Shown: piece after piece, positions 24,301 to 39,123 of the stretch
How positions within the stretch are numbered: position 1 is the stretch's first letter
How the letters are laid out: every line of letters begins with the position of its first letter
DNA from: Lutraria lutraria
Taxonomy: Eukaryota; Mollusca; Bivalvia; Venerida; Mactridae
Length of the DNA: 64,000 nucleotides
Assembly: GCA_964023205.1 (NCBI GenBank)
Contig: OZ026844.1
Location: forward strand, 6,632,840 to 6,696,839
Reading direction: 5' to 3'
Made by a program: the position numbers and the translations under genes
Notes under the pieces: model-generated
What the model saw: the letters and a program-made list of their open reading frames with translations, nothing else
Told to the model about the DNA's origin: nothing
Database searches by the model: none

Positions 24301-27300
24301 CTCAGTGAAAATTAATCCAAACAAAACCTGGTTATTGCATGCACAACTTGGCTTACTTTTTATAACTTCTGTGAAGTTTCATTGAATTCCTATGAGTAGT
24401 TACTGAGATATTGTATATACACTGTATAAAAAACAACAAAGGGCCATAACTCAGTGAAAATTTAACCAACCAAGACAAGCTTAATGCACGCACAACTAGA
24501 CTAACTACTCATCACTTCTGAGAAGTTTTAGTGAATTCCTGGCAGTAGTCAATGAGAAATAGTCAGAACAAAATTTGCCTATTGTATATACTGTAGAAAA
24601 AAAACAAAGGGCTATAACTCAGTGAAAATCAATCCAAATGAAAAATGATTTAAGCATGCACAACTAGGCTAACTACTTATTACTTCTGTGAAGTTTCGTT
24701 GAAATCCTGTGAATAGTTGCTGAGAAATTGTCCGGACAAAATTTGCCTAATGTATATACTGTATAAAAACAACAAAGGGCTATAACTCAGTGAAAATTAA
24801 TCCGATCGAAAATTGCTTTAAGCATGCACAACTAGGCTTACTACTGATCACTTCTGTGAAGTTTCATTGAGATCCTGTGAGTAGTTGCTGAGAAATTGTC
24901 CGGACAAAATTTGCCTATTGTATATACTGTATAAAAACAACAAAGGGGCATAACTCAGTGAAAATTAATCCGAATGAAAAATGCTTTAAGCTAGCACAAC
25001 TAGGCTTACTACTGATCACTTCTGTGAAGTTTTATTGAAATCCTGTAAGTAGTTGCTGAGAAATTGTCCGGACAAAATTTGCCTTTTGTATATACTGTAT
25101 AAAAACAACAAAGGGGCATAACTCAGTGAAAATTAATCCGAACGAAAAATGCTTTAAGCTAGCACAACTAGGCTTACTACTGATCACTTCTGTGAAGTTT
25201 TATTGAAATCCTGTAAGTAGTTGCTGAGAAATTCTCCGGACAAATTGTGTCTACAGACGCACGGACCGACCGACCGACCGACCGGCCGACCGGCCGACCG
25301 ACCGTCAAGCGTGAATCCAATATAGCCCCCATATATTTCATATCTGGGGGTATAATAAAAGGCTGTCTCGTAATAATAAAGGCAAAAGCCGCGTTTTCTT
25401 ATCTTTAAGACAACCCATGAGCTATCGTAAAGTTAAGAAAGAATTGTTCCCAAACTTCAGAATTCGTAGCTGAGAAACTATTGGTGAAACGTATTTTAAC
25501 GCTAAGAAGGGAGATAAGACACTTCTTACTAAAGAAGTGGCGTAAGATGTTTGATGAAACGAGGCCATAGTGTTGAAGCATGGGGAGGTTACTAGCCAGA
25601 AAACCTCTTACTTACGTGATTGTACAACAGTATGGTACTCAGGTACATGAAGTAATACCACTTTATCATTATCCCTGTGTACATTCTGCCAATACCCTGA
25701 AAATAGAGTAGAAAATCAAAACATTACACATGTATGTAATATACCAAAATATCTAAGTTTACATTTAATTACACTGGAAGCTGTTACCAAGGCTTATGTG
25801 AAACACATGTTGATGATAAAAATCCTGAGCATGCAACCAATTAAATTAATTATCATAAAACATGAACATGTTATGATCATGTGAACTCTGCAACCTCTGC
25901 AACACTGTGCTCTTATAATACAAGCAAATAACACATACAGTCAAACCTGTAAACAAATATTCAGAGGTATTCTTGTTTTAAATTATTGACGACGGTTTTA
26001 AAAAGAATGGCCTTTATTCACAAGGTAACCTTTATTCGAAGGTGGCTGCTAACACAGGTTCGATTAATAAAATTTTATACACATATAAAAATTCATAGCT
26101 TCACTGTAACATATATTGCTTGACTATACTGTATGTATACAATAACATGAACAAAATGTTTACAACATCTAAACTACAGCTTGATAATGTTTCCATCAAA
26201 TAATATAATGTCTGATGAATACACAAGAGAAGATCTTGTTTAATTTAAGTGGTGTAATATCTTTTCAGTAGGGAAGACTTTAGTTTCAACAGATGTGATG
26301 AGAAAAGAGAATGTAACAAATCAATGAAAGAGCGGAGGACAACAACAGAGAAAATAAGAAATACAAAAACAAAAAATTTGTACAAAATACGCTAAGTTCA
26401 GCTACTTACGATATACAGCCAAACCTGTGTTTAAGTTAACATTCACCTTCGCATTATAAAAGGCCATCTTGTGAATAAAGACCATTCTTAAATTCTTTTT
26501 ATTGAATACCTCGAACAAAATGACCTTCAAATTAGGGTCACCTGTCAATAAAAGCCACATTTTGTCTGTCTCTATGGTGACCTTTGCTCACAGGTTCAAC
26601 ATATCTTCCCCAACTTTTCTGTTTCTGTAGCTTAATGTTGCAACAACAGCTAGTGTCATTTAATTACCTTTCAAGCATCAACAGTGCATGAAGACCCAAT
26701 GTGTACACCAGGGTAGAACCACCAACGTTCTGTAAGCTTCCTCACAAGTAAAATTTGGTACATGTCAGGAAATGAACTCACTGCGATGAGGGGTAGTGAT
26801 TACCAGTCAGAGACAAAAACCACTTGACAGCTTTTAAACACGTCTCTAAATAAGGTGTTATTAAACTCGTCTTTAAATCTTACATATACCTATATGTTTT
26901 TTTTCATGTTTCCCTCCAAGTACATGTATAAGTTTATGATTTATTTTTGACATGCATATGATGTAGTTAACTGTGATTTGATTTTATATTTATTACCATG
27001 TGTCTTTCTTACAGGTTTTGTTAAAGGTTGCTATATACCAACATTATTCTCCTAACAATTACATGTATATTACACTTTAACTGTATTATGTTGGTCAATA
27101 GCTATACATAGCTAATGTTATTTTGTTATACAGTAGAAACTCCCTAATCCGAACTCCCTTCGGACTGACCAAAAAGTTCGGATTAGAGAGGATTTTGGAT
27201 TAGAGAGGTTTTGTCCATTTAGAGTTTGTAGGGAAGATTTACTTCATCTGTTGTATGCCATTGTTGGTATGTAAGTACAACTGTAGTTCCTGTTCTTTTA

Positions 27301-30300
27301 TTGTCGGCAGTTGTGCATTGTTCTTGTTTTATGCAGAACAAATAATACAATTTTATTGTTCAATAGATGTATTTTATTACAATTACATGTATATTAATAA
27401 ATGTTTGTATGGGGAAAACTCATCCCTCAAGAGACTGGTAAACATTGACTGTAAAAATACACTGTGTACACAAATGAGCACATATGAACGAGCGTCTGAA
27501 GGTTAAACCAAATTGAAACACAAGACTTGATCAAATTTCGACCTTTTAATCGAAAATTTAAGAAACCATATACAACGACTGTCGATAATAAAGTGAAAAG
27601 ATGCACAATAAAAAGTCTAGAACTGCATTAAATGATTAATCAAGCAATAATAACTCAAAAATCAAATATTTTTATTGGTGAACTTGGTACAGACATGAAG
27701 TTTGTGACAAAAACATTACACATGATAATTCAATTTTAATTTGCCATCATGTTGTTCACACTTCCGATTGCCTGGGGTCATCAGTTTGCAAAAACCTATG
27801 ATTTTACCTCATGTTTTCACATTTCACAAACATGTTTCCTGACTTGTCAAACTATCTTACCTTAAAATGTCAATAATAAAGGCAAGTACGAACTGATTTC
27901 ATTGTGTAAAAGTGTTAAAAAGACTACAAATGTCGTTGTTTTCAGTATTGAGAGGTCAAACTAAGTTGTATTCTTTTGTTCACGATAGATTTATTTACAA
28001 TCTGACACCTTCCACGTACTCTACGGAAATGCTAACAGTAAATCCCTGAGGCTAATTAGGGAACCTATTGTTGATCAAATAAACAGTATGACATGTTGTA
28101 TATCTTTTTGCATAAATTCCGGATTAAGCATAAATATCAGATTGAGGAGTTTAAAAATCAGTATAAAATAGCATTTCAGACCGCAAAAGTCGTCCGGACT
28201 ACGGAATACGGAGGTTTCGGATTGGGGAGGATTTTTTCATATGCGATATTGAAGGAACGAAACAGGACCGTGGACATTTTTCGGATTGAGGAGGATTCCG
28301 GTTTGGAGAGGTTCCGGATTAGGGGGTTTTTACTGTATTCAACTGACTTTGTATCTATATATCTTGTATCTAGTAAGGAGACCATTCTTCTTTATGTGCA
28401 ATGATACCAATGTTGATACACAGTTTCGAACTAAAACTTGACAGTCAGAAAAAATACATTCACTTTTTCGAGAATTTTGACTAAACAAATGTTTTCGAGG
28501 GTTTGCACTAAATTGCATGATAAGCTGATTCATAATTCTATAATTTGCTGATCTCTACCACATGTTCTCACATCATTAATAGACAGACACATGTTGTTAA
28601 AATGGATAGGTATTATTATTCTCATTCAATTGTTATTTTGTGCACAAGTGTATTCCCGTGTGAATTTCTACAGTAGCAATATTAACAGGACAATTTCGTC
28701 AGAAGCAATGTATAGCCTTGCCATTCAAAACAGAGTATACAGAATACAGTCAACCTGTGTTAGCATCCACCTGCAAATAAAGGCCACTCTGTAAATAAAG
28801 CCACCATAATTGATTATTGAGAACAAAATGACCTCTGAATAAGGGCCACATTATGTCTTTTCCAAGGGTGGCCTTTGTGTACAGGTTTGACTGCACATGT
28901 TTGAGTTCGTATCAACAATTTTATACATTTAGAGCTAATTCATAAAATCACATTTATACAGTTATTATGAGTTATACCTGTGAAACAAGATACATAAGAT
29001 ACACTACATATTCACTAGTCTACACGGTACAATAACCACTTCCAACATGGAGTTCAAAGCATGCATTATCTTTTATTTTCATTTGTGCACCAGTGGTTTA
29101 AATTCTATCAAAATGCATTCATTCACTTTAGGAAAAGTGAAATCTTATACTGTAAATCACCAGCTGTCACATAAAATGTATCATTCTGTGTAAATCAAGC
29201 TATAGAAATACATGTAAAATTCATTCATTTTTTAAGCTGACCATTGTGTTGCTAAGGCCAGAGTTTTTATTTTATTAGTTTTACGAGAAATTTTTCAGAA
29301 ATGAGCAGTCGGAGGAGGGAATGAAAATAAAATAAAAAGTAATAAACAGGTGGAGTCGACCAAAAAAATAAAAATAAAATGAAAATTTTCATTTTATTTT
29401 TTATTTTTTAAGTATAGTGTTCAGAATGTCAATAACTTTCTTTTTAGTTCTAATTTGGCATGTGTGGTAAACAATGCATGCATGTAGGCACATACCTGGT
29501 TTCTTGGGGCCAACATACACAAAGATCGACACATATAGTTTAACATTATAAAAAGAACAAAAAATCAAAGCATGTTCAAAAGTTAAACATATTATGTATT
29601 ACTTGTAACTATATGTTTTACCGTATATACTCGGCCATAAGTCGACCAAATATGGGTCCTAAAATTGTCCGTAAAATCCAACTCGACTTATGGCCGAGTA
29701 ACCCAAAAAAATATTATCACTAAGACACTTTCAGAGCACTAAATAGAGGATATTAAATGAGTGTGGACTCCGTATTGAATTTATTGAATGAGTTGTATAA
29801 AACAGTATGAAGCGAGCCTTTGGCGAGCTTCATACTGTTTTATTGAACGAGTTCAATGAATTAAAGACGGAATTTAATATTCTTTTTATCACATACCTTG
29901 AAAATACGGCGAAAACCAACACACCTGTTTGACATTGCTACTAATAACAAAAGAGTGACACATGTATGCGTAATAAGGCTTTTTAATCAGGAGCACAAAC
30001 ATAGTTACATTATGAAACATCATAAATAATAAATGTGTGAACATATCTAACGATGTAAACAGTATCTTTGCTTACTCAAATTGTTAAAATCTATTCAACA
30101 TTACTTCTGGGAAGTTACAATTTTGAAAAACATGTATGTCTATATGCTTCATCAAGTTCATGACGTCACTTCATGACGTCATTTACATATTATATGCACG
30201 GCCGTGCCATATCGTTTTTATGGCACGGCAAAAACGGCACGGGTATGTGATAAAACACAATAATTTATGTCCACACGTATTTTTGCACGAACGGGTTGAA

Positions 30301-33300
30301 CTGGTGCACTTTATATCATTGTTTGACGGGTTTTCGATACCTTAAGCATTCCAAAACGCCTTATATGCAACAAATACATATAAATGCGTAACCTCCTTTT
30401 ATTTCTTAAAAATCAATTTATTGCTCGTAATTTCAATGCACTTACGGTCAATTTGTTCACAAAATAACGAACAACAGACCTATAAACAAACATTGTGATC
30501 AGTGACCGCCATTACGCAAAATTGACCCATTTTCGATACCTCCAAAATTGAAGAGTATTCAAGACAGAGACGGTCCAAAAGTACCAGGTATAACGCGGAA
30601 TTATGAGAAAACCTTGTTTGGTGAATGTGATCATACCCACGCTGCTTAATCCCATTATAATTAATAGTTTACGATGCGTAAGTATGTTAGACAAAATGGC
30701 GGCAACCTCTGGCTTCAAGTCTGTGTAATTTATCTTAATTTAATCTCCGATGCAATGATAAATTAATATCACAGACGTGTAGTACAACCTGTAGCTCACT
30801 TCATTTGATAAGTTGTAAAGTCTTGCTCTACTTACATTTTGGGATTTTTATTGAAAATGTAAGATGTACTAATAATCAATTCTAAGAAATTTTAGCGAAA
30901 AATAAATAAGAAATGAACACTTTTCAAACACCCTGTAGTGGACAGGAAATACGACTGTTGCATGATGGTCGTGTGATCTACATAGCAGACGAGCCAAATT
31001 TCCAGTCTAGGTCAAAATATTTTCTCAGTTTTTCTTATTTTCATTTTTAACGATATTGTTGTTAAAGTGATAAAATGGCGTAGTGAATTGAGTGGTTATT
31101 TGCTGTGTGTTTCAATTCGACTGTTAACTTACTTGATGACGACATATTTTGAAATTATATTGTGCGGATCGTAAAATATCAAGGTCGAGCACATTGCGTA
31201 AACAAAAAGTGACGTCATTCTACTTCCTGTCAAGCGTTTATGCGCAGAAAACAGAAAGTATCGAAAACACGTACGTATCGAATACATGTCAACCGACGAT
31301 AACTATATTGATTTTCTATTTTTAGCGCTGCTGAAATTAACTAGGTTTAAGTTTGTGTAACTGACGTCATGAATGATGTTATCTGTCAATCAAATGACGT
31401 ATATCTTACTCTCTGGTTAATTTCGTACTCTCATAAATTGAACAGGAATTTCGTAATTAAATGTGTCACACAATTATGGATATTTTTGTGTGTGAATAAT
31501 TTGTTACTGGATTACTTAGTAAGGTAGGAAGCTGTTGTAGATCTAATCATTTAGAATAATGACAAAATAGTTTTATTAGTAAATAGAGTTATTTTTGAGT
31601 AGATTTACATGTTTGTCTTCCTGATTTATCTTAATGGCTTTGTCGGTCACGGATCATGGTATTAGCAAGTTTGACACGTTGTTTTTTGTGTTAATTTCGT
31701 TTTATCCAGCGAAATTAACACCTTTTATGTCTAACATGTCAAAACCACATGTAATCGTTGCTAATTGCAACTGATTAAACAACTGAAGCAGAAAATGATG
31801 GCAGAGGGTCTTGTATATCCTTGTTAACGTCACCTGAGGGCATTTCAGAAACACAGATTAATTTCTTACGGTGAATTATGGGATATAATTATACTAATTA
31901 ACGGTCCGTAAAAGTTACTTCCCTTTGTTAAACCCTACTTTCTGTTTCACACGTACCATGTTGGGAGTTTTAAATTTCTGATTTTGAAGCAAAAATTTGC
32001 ACTCGACTTATGAACGGGTCTAGCTTAAATACCATGTTTTTCGCTCTAAAGTATAGCCCTCGACTTATGAGTGAAGTAGACTTATGGCCGAGTATATACG
32101 GTAGTTGCTAACCAATCAAAGAATTAGAGACACAACCTCATATTTTTTTTTATTTTTTACATTTTCTAGTAATTAAGTTATTAACAAACGTCTCCGTACA
32201 GCTATTCAATGGCTTCACAATTATTTTGTAAACTGACTCCCTGCATGCACAACTAAAGACAAAATACAGTCAAAATCAGTGGGAACCAGTTAATCGCAAC
32301 ATCTCGGACATAATTATACTGCGAAGGATGATGTCAGAGCATTCCGCTTGATGGTTTTACTATTGTACGGAGGAATTTTATTTTTTGTGGCATGGATCGG
32401 AAGAACCGGCGCAAAAAATAAAATATCACTTTCACACTTTTATTTTTATTCCATTTTTTAAGAAATTAGGACCGGCGGGTTTGTAAAACGAAAGATAAAA
32501 AAACTCTGTCAGGACTAACAGCAAAATCCCAATAACTGCAACCAATTGTGTATTACGAAACATTTTGACACTAGTTGTGCTTCAAAGTATGCATGTATAT
32601 TTTCAGTGATCAATGTATAACTTAACTGTTCATGTACAACCTGTGCACAACGGCCATCCATGAGGGAAAGACATAAGTTGGCCTTTATTGACAGATGGCT
32701 TTTATTTGGGGGTCATTTTGTTTTAAATAATCAATGAGGTTTTTTTAAAAGAAAGGCCATTATTCACATGGTGGCCTTTATCCAGAGGTGACTGGAAGCA
32801 TAGCTTTGACTGTAATTATTTTAGTGATGAAGGTGAGGCATAATTGATGTAGTCATATTTCAGCTTGAAATTGATTTTAATTGATTGTGGTCATTAGTGG
32901 TACATGTTACATCATCAAAAAGGAGGAGTAAGTAACATCACCTACATGTATAATAAATACATGTTCTATTTCAGGTCAAAGACAACTAAAATGTCAATCT
33001 AAATTCTGAATGTATATTTTTCTTTTCTTAATGATTAAATTATATTGCATGACCATGACCTAACTGAGTGTTGTAACTATCTAATTCTCTTTAGATTGTG
33101 ACGATTAATAATACTAAATTAATTACGCTAGCTATTACTGTATGTGTGTATCTTAATTGGAATGTGAAATCACAATTCATTCTAAGAGAAAGAATGTCTA
33201 TGCATAAAATTCATCGACAGAGGATAACAATTTGTAAGAAACATCATACTTCAGTTTATGAGCTGTGTAAACTTATCATAAAACATTTATTCTACAGCAG

Positions 33301-36300
33301 GTTCATAATTAGCAGTACTCAAAATTCACACAATGTAACTACTGGTACATATAATTTTTGTGACATAGAGAACAGTAATCATACTAAACTATATCACAAC
33401 AGTGAGCACTACAAATAGGTAGATTATAAGAACAGGACTGGTGTACTATAAATCATGCATGTCAAAAATTGGCACCTCCTGGCACCATTTTGTCTGATGT
33501 TTGCCAAAAGTAGACTTCATTTTCAGTCTTCAAATTTAATTTCTTACCATATGAATGCAAAATAAACAAATTGCACAAATAACCTTAGAAAAACTAGCTT
33601 TCGTAAACCTACAAGAAAAACTTTCTATTATTTCAAATATGTCTGTATTGCACAAACAAGTTACAAGATCTGATCACCTCACCAGTCTGTTATTGTGTTA
33701 CTGACAATAGATGCATCTACATCTACAGGTTACATTGTCACAGGCACACCTGACTATAACGCAATGCATTTATTGTTAGGGCTATAATTGCTATTGCTGT
33801 ATAGCATATACCAGTATTTGGTATATCATGGTACACACTCAAACATAATCTGTACCATATATCATGAGGGCTTGTATGGGTCGTACCTGCATGCATATCT
33901 CATTTGAAATGAATTTCATGCAACGTACACCAAACCATAAAAAATTTCCTTGAATCTTTCCAAATAAAAAATTGAACAAATCTTACTAATTTGTTGTTAT
34001 ATCTGTGTCTATTTGACCTGTATGCTGCAGAACAAATATATTCGAATTTCGGCTATTACAGACGGTAGACCATATCAATGAATGTCATTTATTTTACATA
34101 ATTATTAAAATCATAAATGCAGCGGAAAGGTCAAGTGTATCATACAATATAGTATATTGCCAGTCCAGTATCTCTTTACATAATATAAGTGGCCTGACTC
34201 ACAGTGTACAACCTTATTTATTGGCAAAACACTTTTTGATTAAGATTATTATGTTCAACATCACAAGAAATCTTTGCACTGTGCATTACAAATAAATATG
34301 AATTTGGTCCACTTAAAAGCATATCGATAAACAAGAAGTATTTGTGAAACATGGACGCACCCTGTGACCTTGAACATTAACATACTGACCTTAAAATCAA
34401 TAAGGGCTATTTTACATGTGATGACCAACCATCCAACCAAACCTGAAGAGCTTAGGCCAAATTGTTCTTGCCTTATTGGTTGAACTAGGTTTGGTTACTG
34501 ATAGACTGACCTTTTGACTGACCGACATAATAAGGGGGCATAATTAGACTCAACTGTGAATTCATGGCAAAACACAGAGACTGTAAATGATATAAGAACA
34601 TTGTTTTCATTAGGATTTTAAAACAATAACTGAATCTGAACATGAAGTACAGACATGGACATATAATAAATAACATATTAAAATACCGTAAGAATAAGGT
34701 GTAGTGTTTCCAGCAGAATGTTGGTGAGGCATGGCCTTTTGTGTTCTGAAGGGGTACTTTTAGAGCATTGCTTGACCGATGCAAGGCAAGATGTTTTGTG
34801 TTACCTTATAATTACTAAATTAGTGTCACCTACTGTTGCAAAGTGTACAATACAATCATAGCATTCTGTGTTAATGTTTTAATAGTACAATAATAAGTAG
34901 AGGTGTCACAATAAACTGGTATACCGCAATGTGGAGCTAAACTGTATTGTTACATAATGCACTTGTATTGGGGTATGAAATAAATGTACCGGTTTTAGCG
35001 ATATTTTTCCTTATTATTTGTTATCAGCCATATCCTGACACCCCTACTTATAAGACACAGGGCTATGAAAAGAGGATATTTATGACACATCAATCATTAA
35101 GGGTAGCATGGCTAAAATCGCCTGTAGGAAACACCAAGGTGAGTAGAAGTTATTCCATCAAATACATTCAGGACAAGTGATTTTGAATGGTACATGAATA
35201 TTAATCATGAAAAGTTGCTGTAACTCTGTGTACAGTTGAGATTGCCCATCTGACATCAATCAAAATATTCTAAACAATGAAAAGGCTATATATTTCATTT
35301 TTAGAAAAGTAACATCAACGTTAATAAAAACCTGTTACAACCAGTGTAGTTTTATTTACAGGATAGTGACAAAACTATTGTTCTCTGATGTATAGTGCGA
35401 TTTTATTAACCTGTCAAAGCTGAATAATTACACGGTTGTTGGATGCGATTATTTTTAGCTTCGTATCACAGTTGATAGTTTTCGTTTAATTCACTGTTAC
35501 GGAATGTTCCAATCAATGTGTTGATATAACAGTAAAACGAGAATTATGGTATAAATTATGAAAGTAATCGAACCTCACCAAAGCTGAACATAAATGCAAT
35601 CATTGACCGTATAATTATGTAGGTTTAACAGTTTTATAAAATCGCACTATAACAAGTTAAAATTTCAGGTTTGTTCAAAAGATCTTTAGACCATACTTTG
35701 AGAGCATGAAGCATGAAATGGAAGTGCCCCTAAAGCAACACAAACTTTATTTATTTATGTATTTTAAGGCAAAGCAACGAGAACAACTTGACAAGTATAC
35801 ATGCTTTTCATAGTACATTTATTTTCATTATCATTAATTTAAAAGTTAAAAGCCATTAAAATATTTGACTTGACTTATTAACAAATACATGTAGCTATAT
35901 ATGACTTATTAACAAATACATGTAGCTATATACATCACATGCTACACTCATGAAACAGACATAAGGATTATTCTACTTAAATCTTGGGAAAGACAGTGCG
36001 GTTGCTTTGATATCTCTTGCATCAATTGACTTTACTTTTGACAAAAAACAGGTTTGTTGTATATATTTCAGAAATAAAGACTACTATGTTTGTCTGCCTG
36101 TATATCTGTTGATTTATCAGTCAGTCTATACATTTAATAATGAAAGTGCTAAAAAGTTATCATAGGAATGTACCACATGATGCAAACATTTTATTATCAC
36201 AGTGCAAGTTCATGATTTTATTTACTCAAAATATTATACATAATCAGCGTTTTTTTTCCTTCTTTGTAAACGGACCCGTTCCCAATCTCTACCGGACCTG

Positions 36301-39092
36301 TCCCAATTTGAGCACGGACCTGTACCAATTTGATCAATATTGCCCCTTTTCCCAATTTACTTTTAAAATATCAATCAAAATCGTCCGAAACCACCTAATA
36401 ATCACAATCTCCAACACAAATTTTACTGCCGAGAACGGCATTTTCACGTGTACGATGTTAGATCGAATAATTCCGAGTACGAAAAAAATAGGTAGACTGG
36501 TTTGCCGTATAATTACGATAAAACATGTGGCTCTCGGAAAGAAAACGAAACCAGTCGATTTCCCGAAATGAGTCAAACCGAAAGTATAAATCACGACAGT
36601 ATGCATGTAATATTGTAAAAAACTTAAACAGAAAGTGGCTCTACTTCCAGACGTCGAACCGATTTTGACTTCATGTCTCTATTGCGCCCTGCTGAGAGTG
36701 TTAACCGATTTTCGGGTCGAAAATGAGAAGTTACGTACTTGTTTCGTTATGTACGTGTAGTGTTAGAGCAGAACACGATCAGCAGAGCATGACAACCAGG
36801 TAGACCTTACTCCATGCAATGCTAAGGCTCTTAATCCTGACTCTTAATAATATTTATGAGAAAATTGAAGAATGTAACATGTTGTGAACTTTTCACAGGG
36901 ATAATACACAAGCGAAACAAGAGTGTCAGATACTCATGTTTTTTGAGGGACTGACATTGAACCAAATTTGACCTCATGTCCCTTGACTAAATAGAATGTT
37001 TATCCTCCTAAACCCCCTACAGTGGAATTTTATGGTCTTGAAAAAAGGTTTTGATAAATAAGATCAATAAAGTAGGCGAGCTCTTTGTTTGCAATCAACA
37101 AGGTTATAACCTATTGATTATCAAATGTAGGGAGTAGATATGTATGCTGTTTTTCCCTTTTTTAAGCCCTGCCACCTTTTCTCTCAAGGTAGGCCCAGAA
37201 GTGTACTTCTAAAGTTCTTTCATGTGAACATGCTGTATAATTACATCAATATGATGACTTTGACTTTTTTGCTTATCAATAAAATTAATGTGATCCAATG
37301 TTATTTTCACATTGTTATGTGCATAAACATATGTAACAAGATAATTAGAAGTAACCTAGATTATAAAACTTATTAAAAGACAGCAGAATTATTCATGTAA
37401 CTTGCTAAAACTGTTATTTATTCACCTTATATAAAATTCCCAATTTGCCACGACGCGAAAATTCCCAATTTGATCGGTACCGGACCCGTTCCCAATGAGG
37501 CGAAAAAAACCGCTGATAATTTTAACACTTCTACATCATAAGGTCAAACAAACCAATGTCATCAGGTCAAATAACACCTTATGTAAATGAAAAATTTTCA
37601 CCACAACCTAACAACTTTTGGACAATGAATTTCAGATATTCCTTACATTCTATTGATAAACTTACACATATTTATGAATTCGCGAAGCCTTCCATTAGCG
37701 GATATAGGCGAAAATAAAAACCTCGCAAATAATACTGGATTTACAGTAATTACTATTAACTAACAGCAACATCAAAATAAGCATAATCAGTATATCGTCG
37801 GTGGGCGACGCAAACCTCGTATCTAAATTTTCATGAATATTTTTTCTTTTAGATATCAAACAATGTACCTAACCCCCATAAAATGCGAAAATACCGGACT
37901 TAAAAGCGTATCAGAAACGTTTAAAAATGATATGTGATCAAAACACGTATAATGATCGCGTCATATTTTGTTTCTTCGAAAATATCGTATCTAAGAAAGT
38001 GTTTGCTGCGACAAGGTTTGTGTTAATTATTTTGAAGAACAGTAAATTATATTAGAATATAACAATAAGAAGTGGCAAAACAGAGTTGTTTAAATAATAT
38101 CCTTCCTTAATTTTGCAGTATTCGTTTATCATTGCTTGATATTAAAGGCGTTCGTCTTATTCTACAATATACCATACTTTTCATCATTTGCAAGTTAGGT
38201 ATAAAGTTAATTTTTGGGCTTGGGAATAAAAAAATAAGATTATGCAACCCGTGTGTTTTACATTTTAAACAATTTTCCCGACATATGATGCTTTTTTATC
38301 AGAATAATTTTAGATACGTGTTTTTCGAACGCAAGATTATTTAGAGATAACTGAGATACAGTATTTTACCCCGTTTCATCTATGGTTACAAGAGCACTTA
38401 TACTTGCCTATAAGGTATTATTATCATACTATTTTAGAATCTTATCGCATTACAATATCCGGAGCATCAACCCAAGCTGTTTTTGATAACTTACGTGCTT
38501 TACAACATAAACAAGATTAGTTAGTCACTATCAACATTAAATAATAAAAAATAAATAATACACAATATTTTCTGTCTGAAAAGTGTGGCCTGTTATGAAC
38601 TGTTATGCTAAACAATTAACAGTAGTTTCACTGGATCTGTAAATAAAGACTTGGTGATGTGATGTGTGTTGCGAGGTTGTCTTTGATCGTTTAGACTTAG
38701 GTTATCAACAGCTACACAGAAATGAAGAGTTTTGTTTTTAGAAGATTCTAATGGTGATATCTGCTTATTCTACACTTGTTGTAAGATACCTTATGTATCG
38801 ATAACTTTCCCAGAGGATATTACTGCACAAGAACTTGGTGCAGACTTTTTATACAGTGAATGTGGAGCTGGGGCTTATTACATGGACGATTGGTCATGAT
38901 TATGTCTAACAGGTAGAAACGATGTTGTGCAGACATTGATTACAGATGCACATTAAACTAAGACAGCTCCGTTGTAACGTGAACAAACCTTTTAACATTC
39001 CTTAAAGATGCATATCATACATTTTAACCAAATATACATAACACCAATGTCCAAAACGGATGTTAAAATGTGTAAATAGCTTATTGATGACA

Positions 39093-39123
<31 letters not shown>

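Larger units (their letters stand above)
16510..25615 (-). other. USP gene B intron 2 (9.1 kb)
   Basis: Contents: a TA-flanked MITE (17409), another MITE family (17967 and 21598), two SINEs (18211 and 19369), a CAGGGTGTCC element (21621) and the 2.9-kb element at 22684. The stretches 16600..17400, 18550..19320 and 19640..21590 show no recognisable gene. A four-fold GAGACCATG...GGGTGATAAATAGAGA repeat lies at 21035..21165. Confidence 0.7.
29621..32101. mobile_element. 2.5-kb DNA transposon with 26-bp inverted ends
   Basis: CCGTATATACTCGGCCATAA is identical at both ends, and matching continues through AGTC with one mismatch by base 26. TA at 29619..29620 and 32102..32103 is the target duplication. 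Subterminal ACTCGACTTATG motifs recur near both ends. A foldback lies at 29749 and four TGACGTCA sites inside. There is no recognisable transposase. A 68-codon frame at 30718..30512 (MKPEVAAILSNILTHRK start) resembles nothing I know. Confidence 0.85.

Noticed and set aside
28093..28404. 103-codon plus-strand frame, considered as a transposase remnant of the 27131 element
   Set aside because: It runs out of the element and has no catalytic or DNA-binding motif visible.
30512..30718. 68-codon minus-strand frame with hydrophobic stretches, starting MKPEVAAILSNIL
   Set aside because: It lies inside a DNA transposon, has no similarity I recognise and no splice or promoter support.
36140..36571. 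143-codon plus-strand frame
   Set aside because: It crosses the border of the 36245 element and encodes its end repeats; not a gene.
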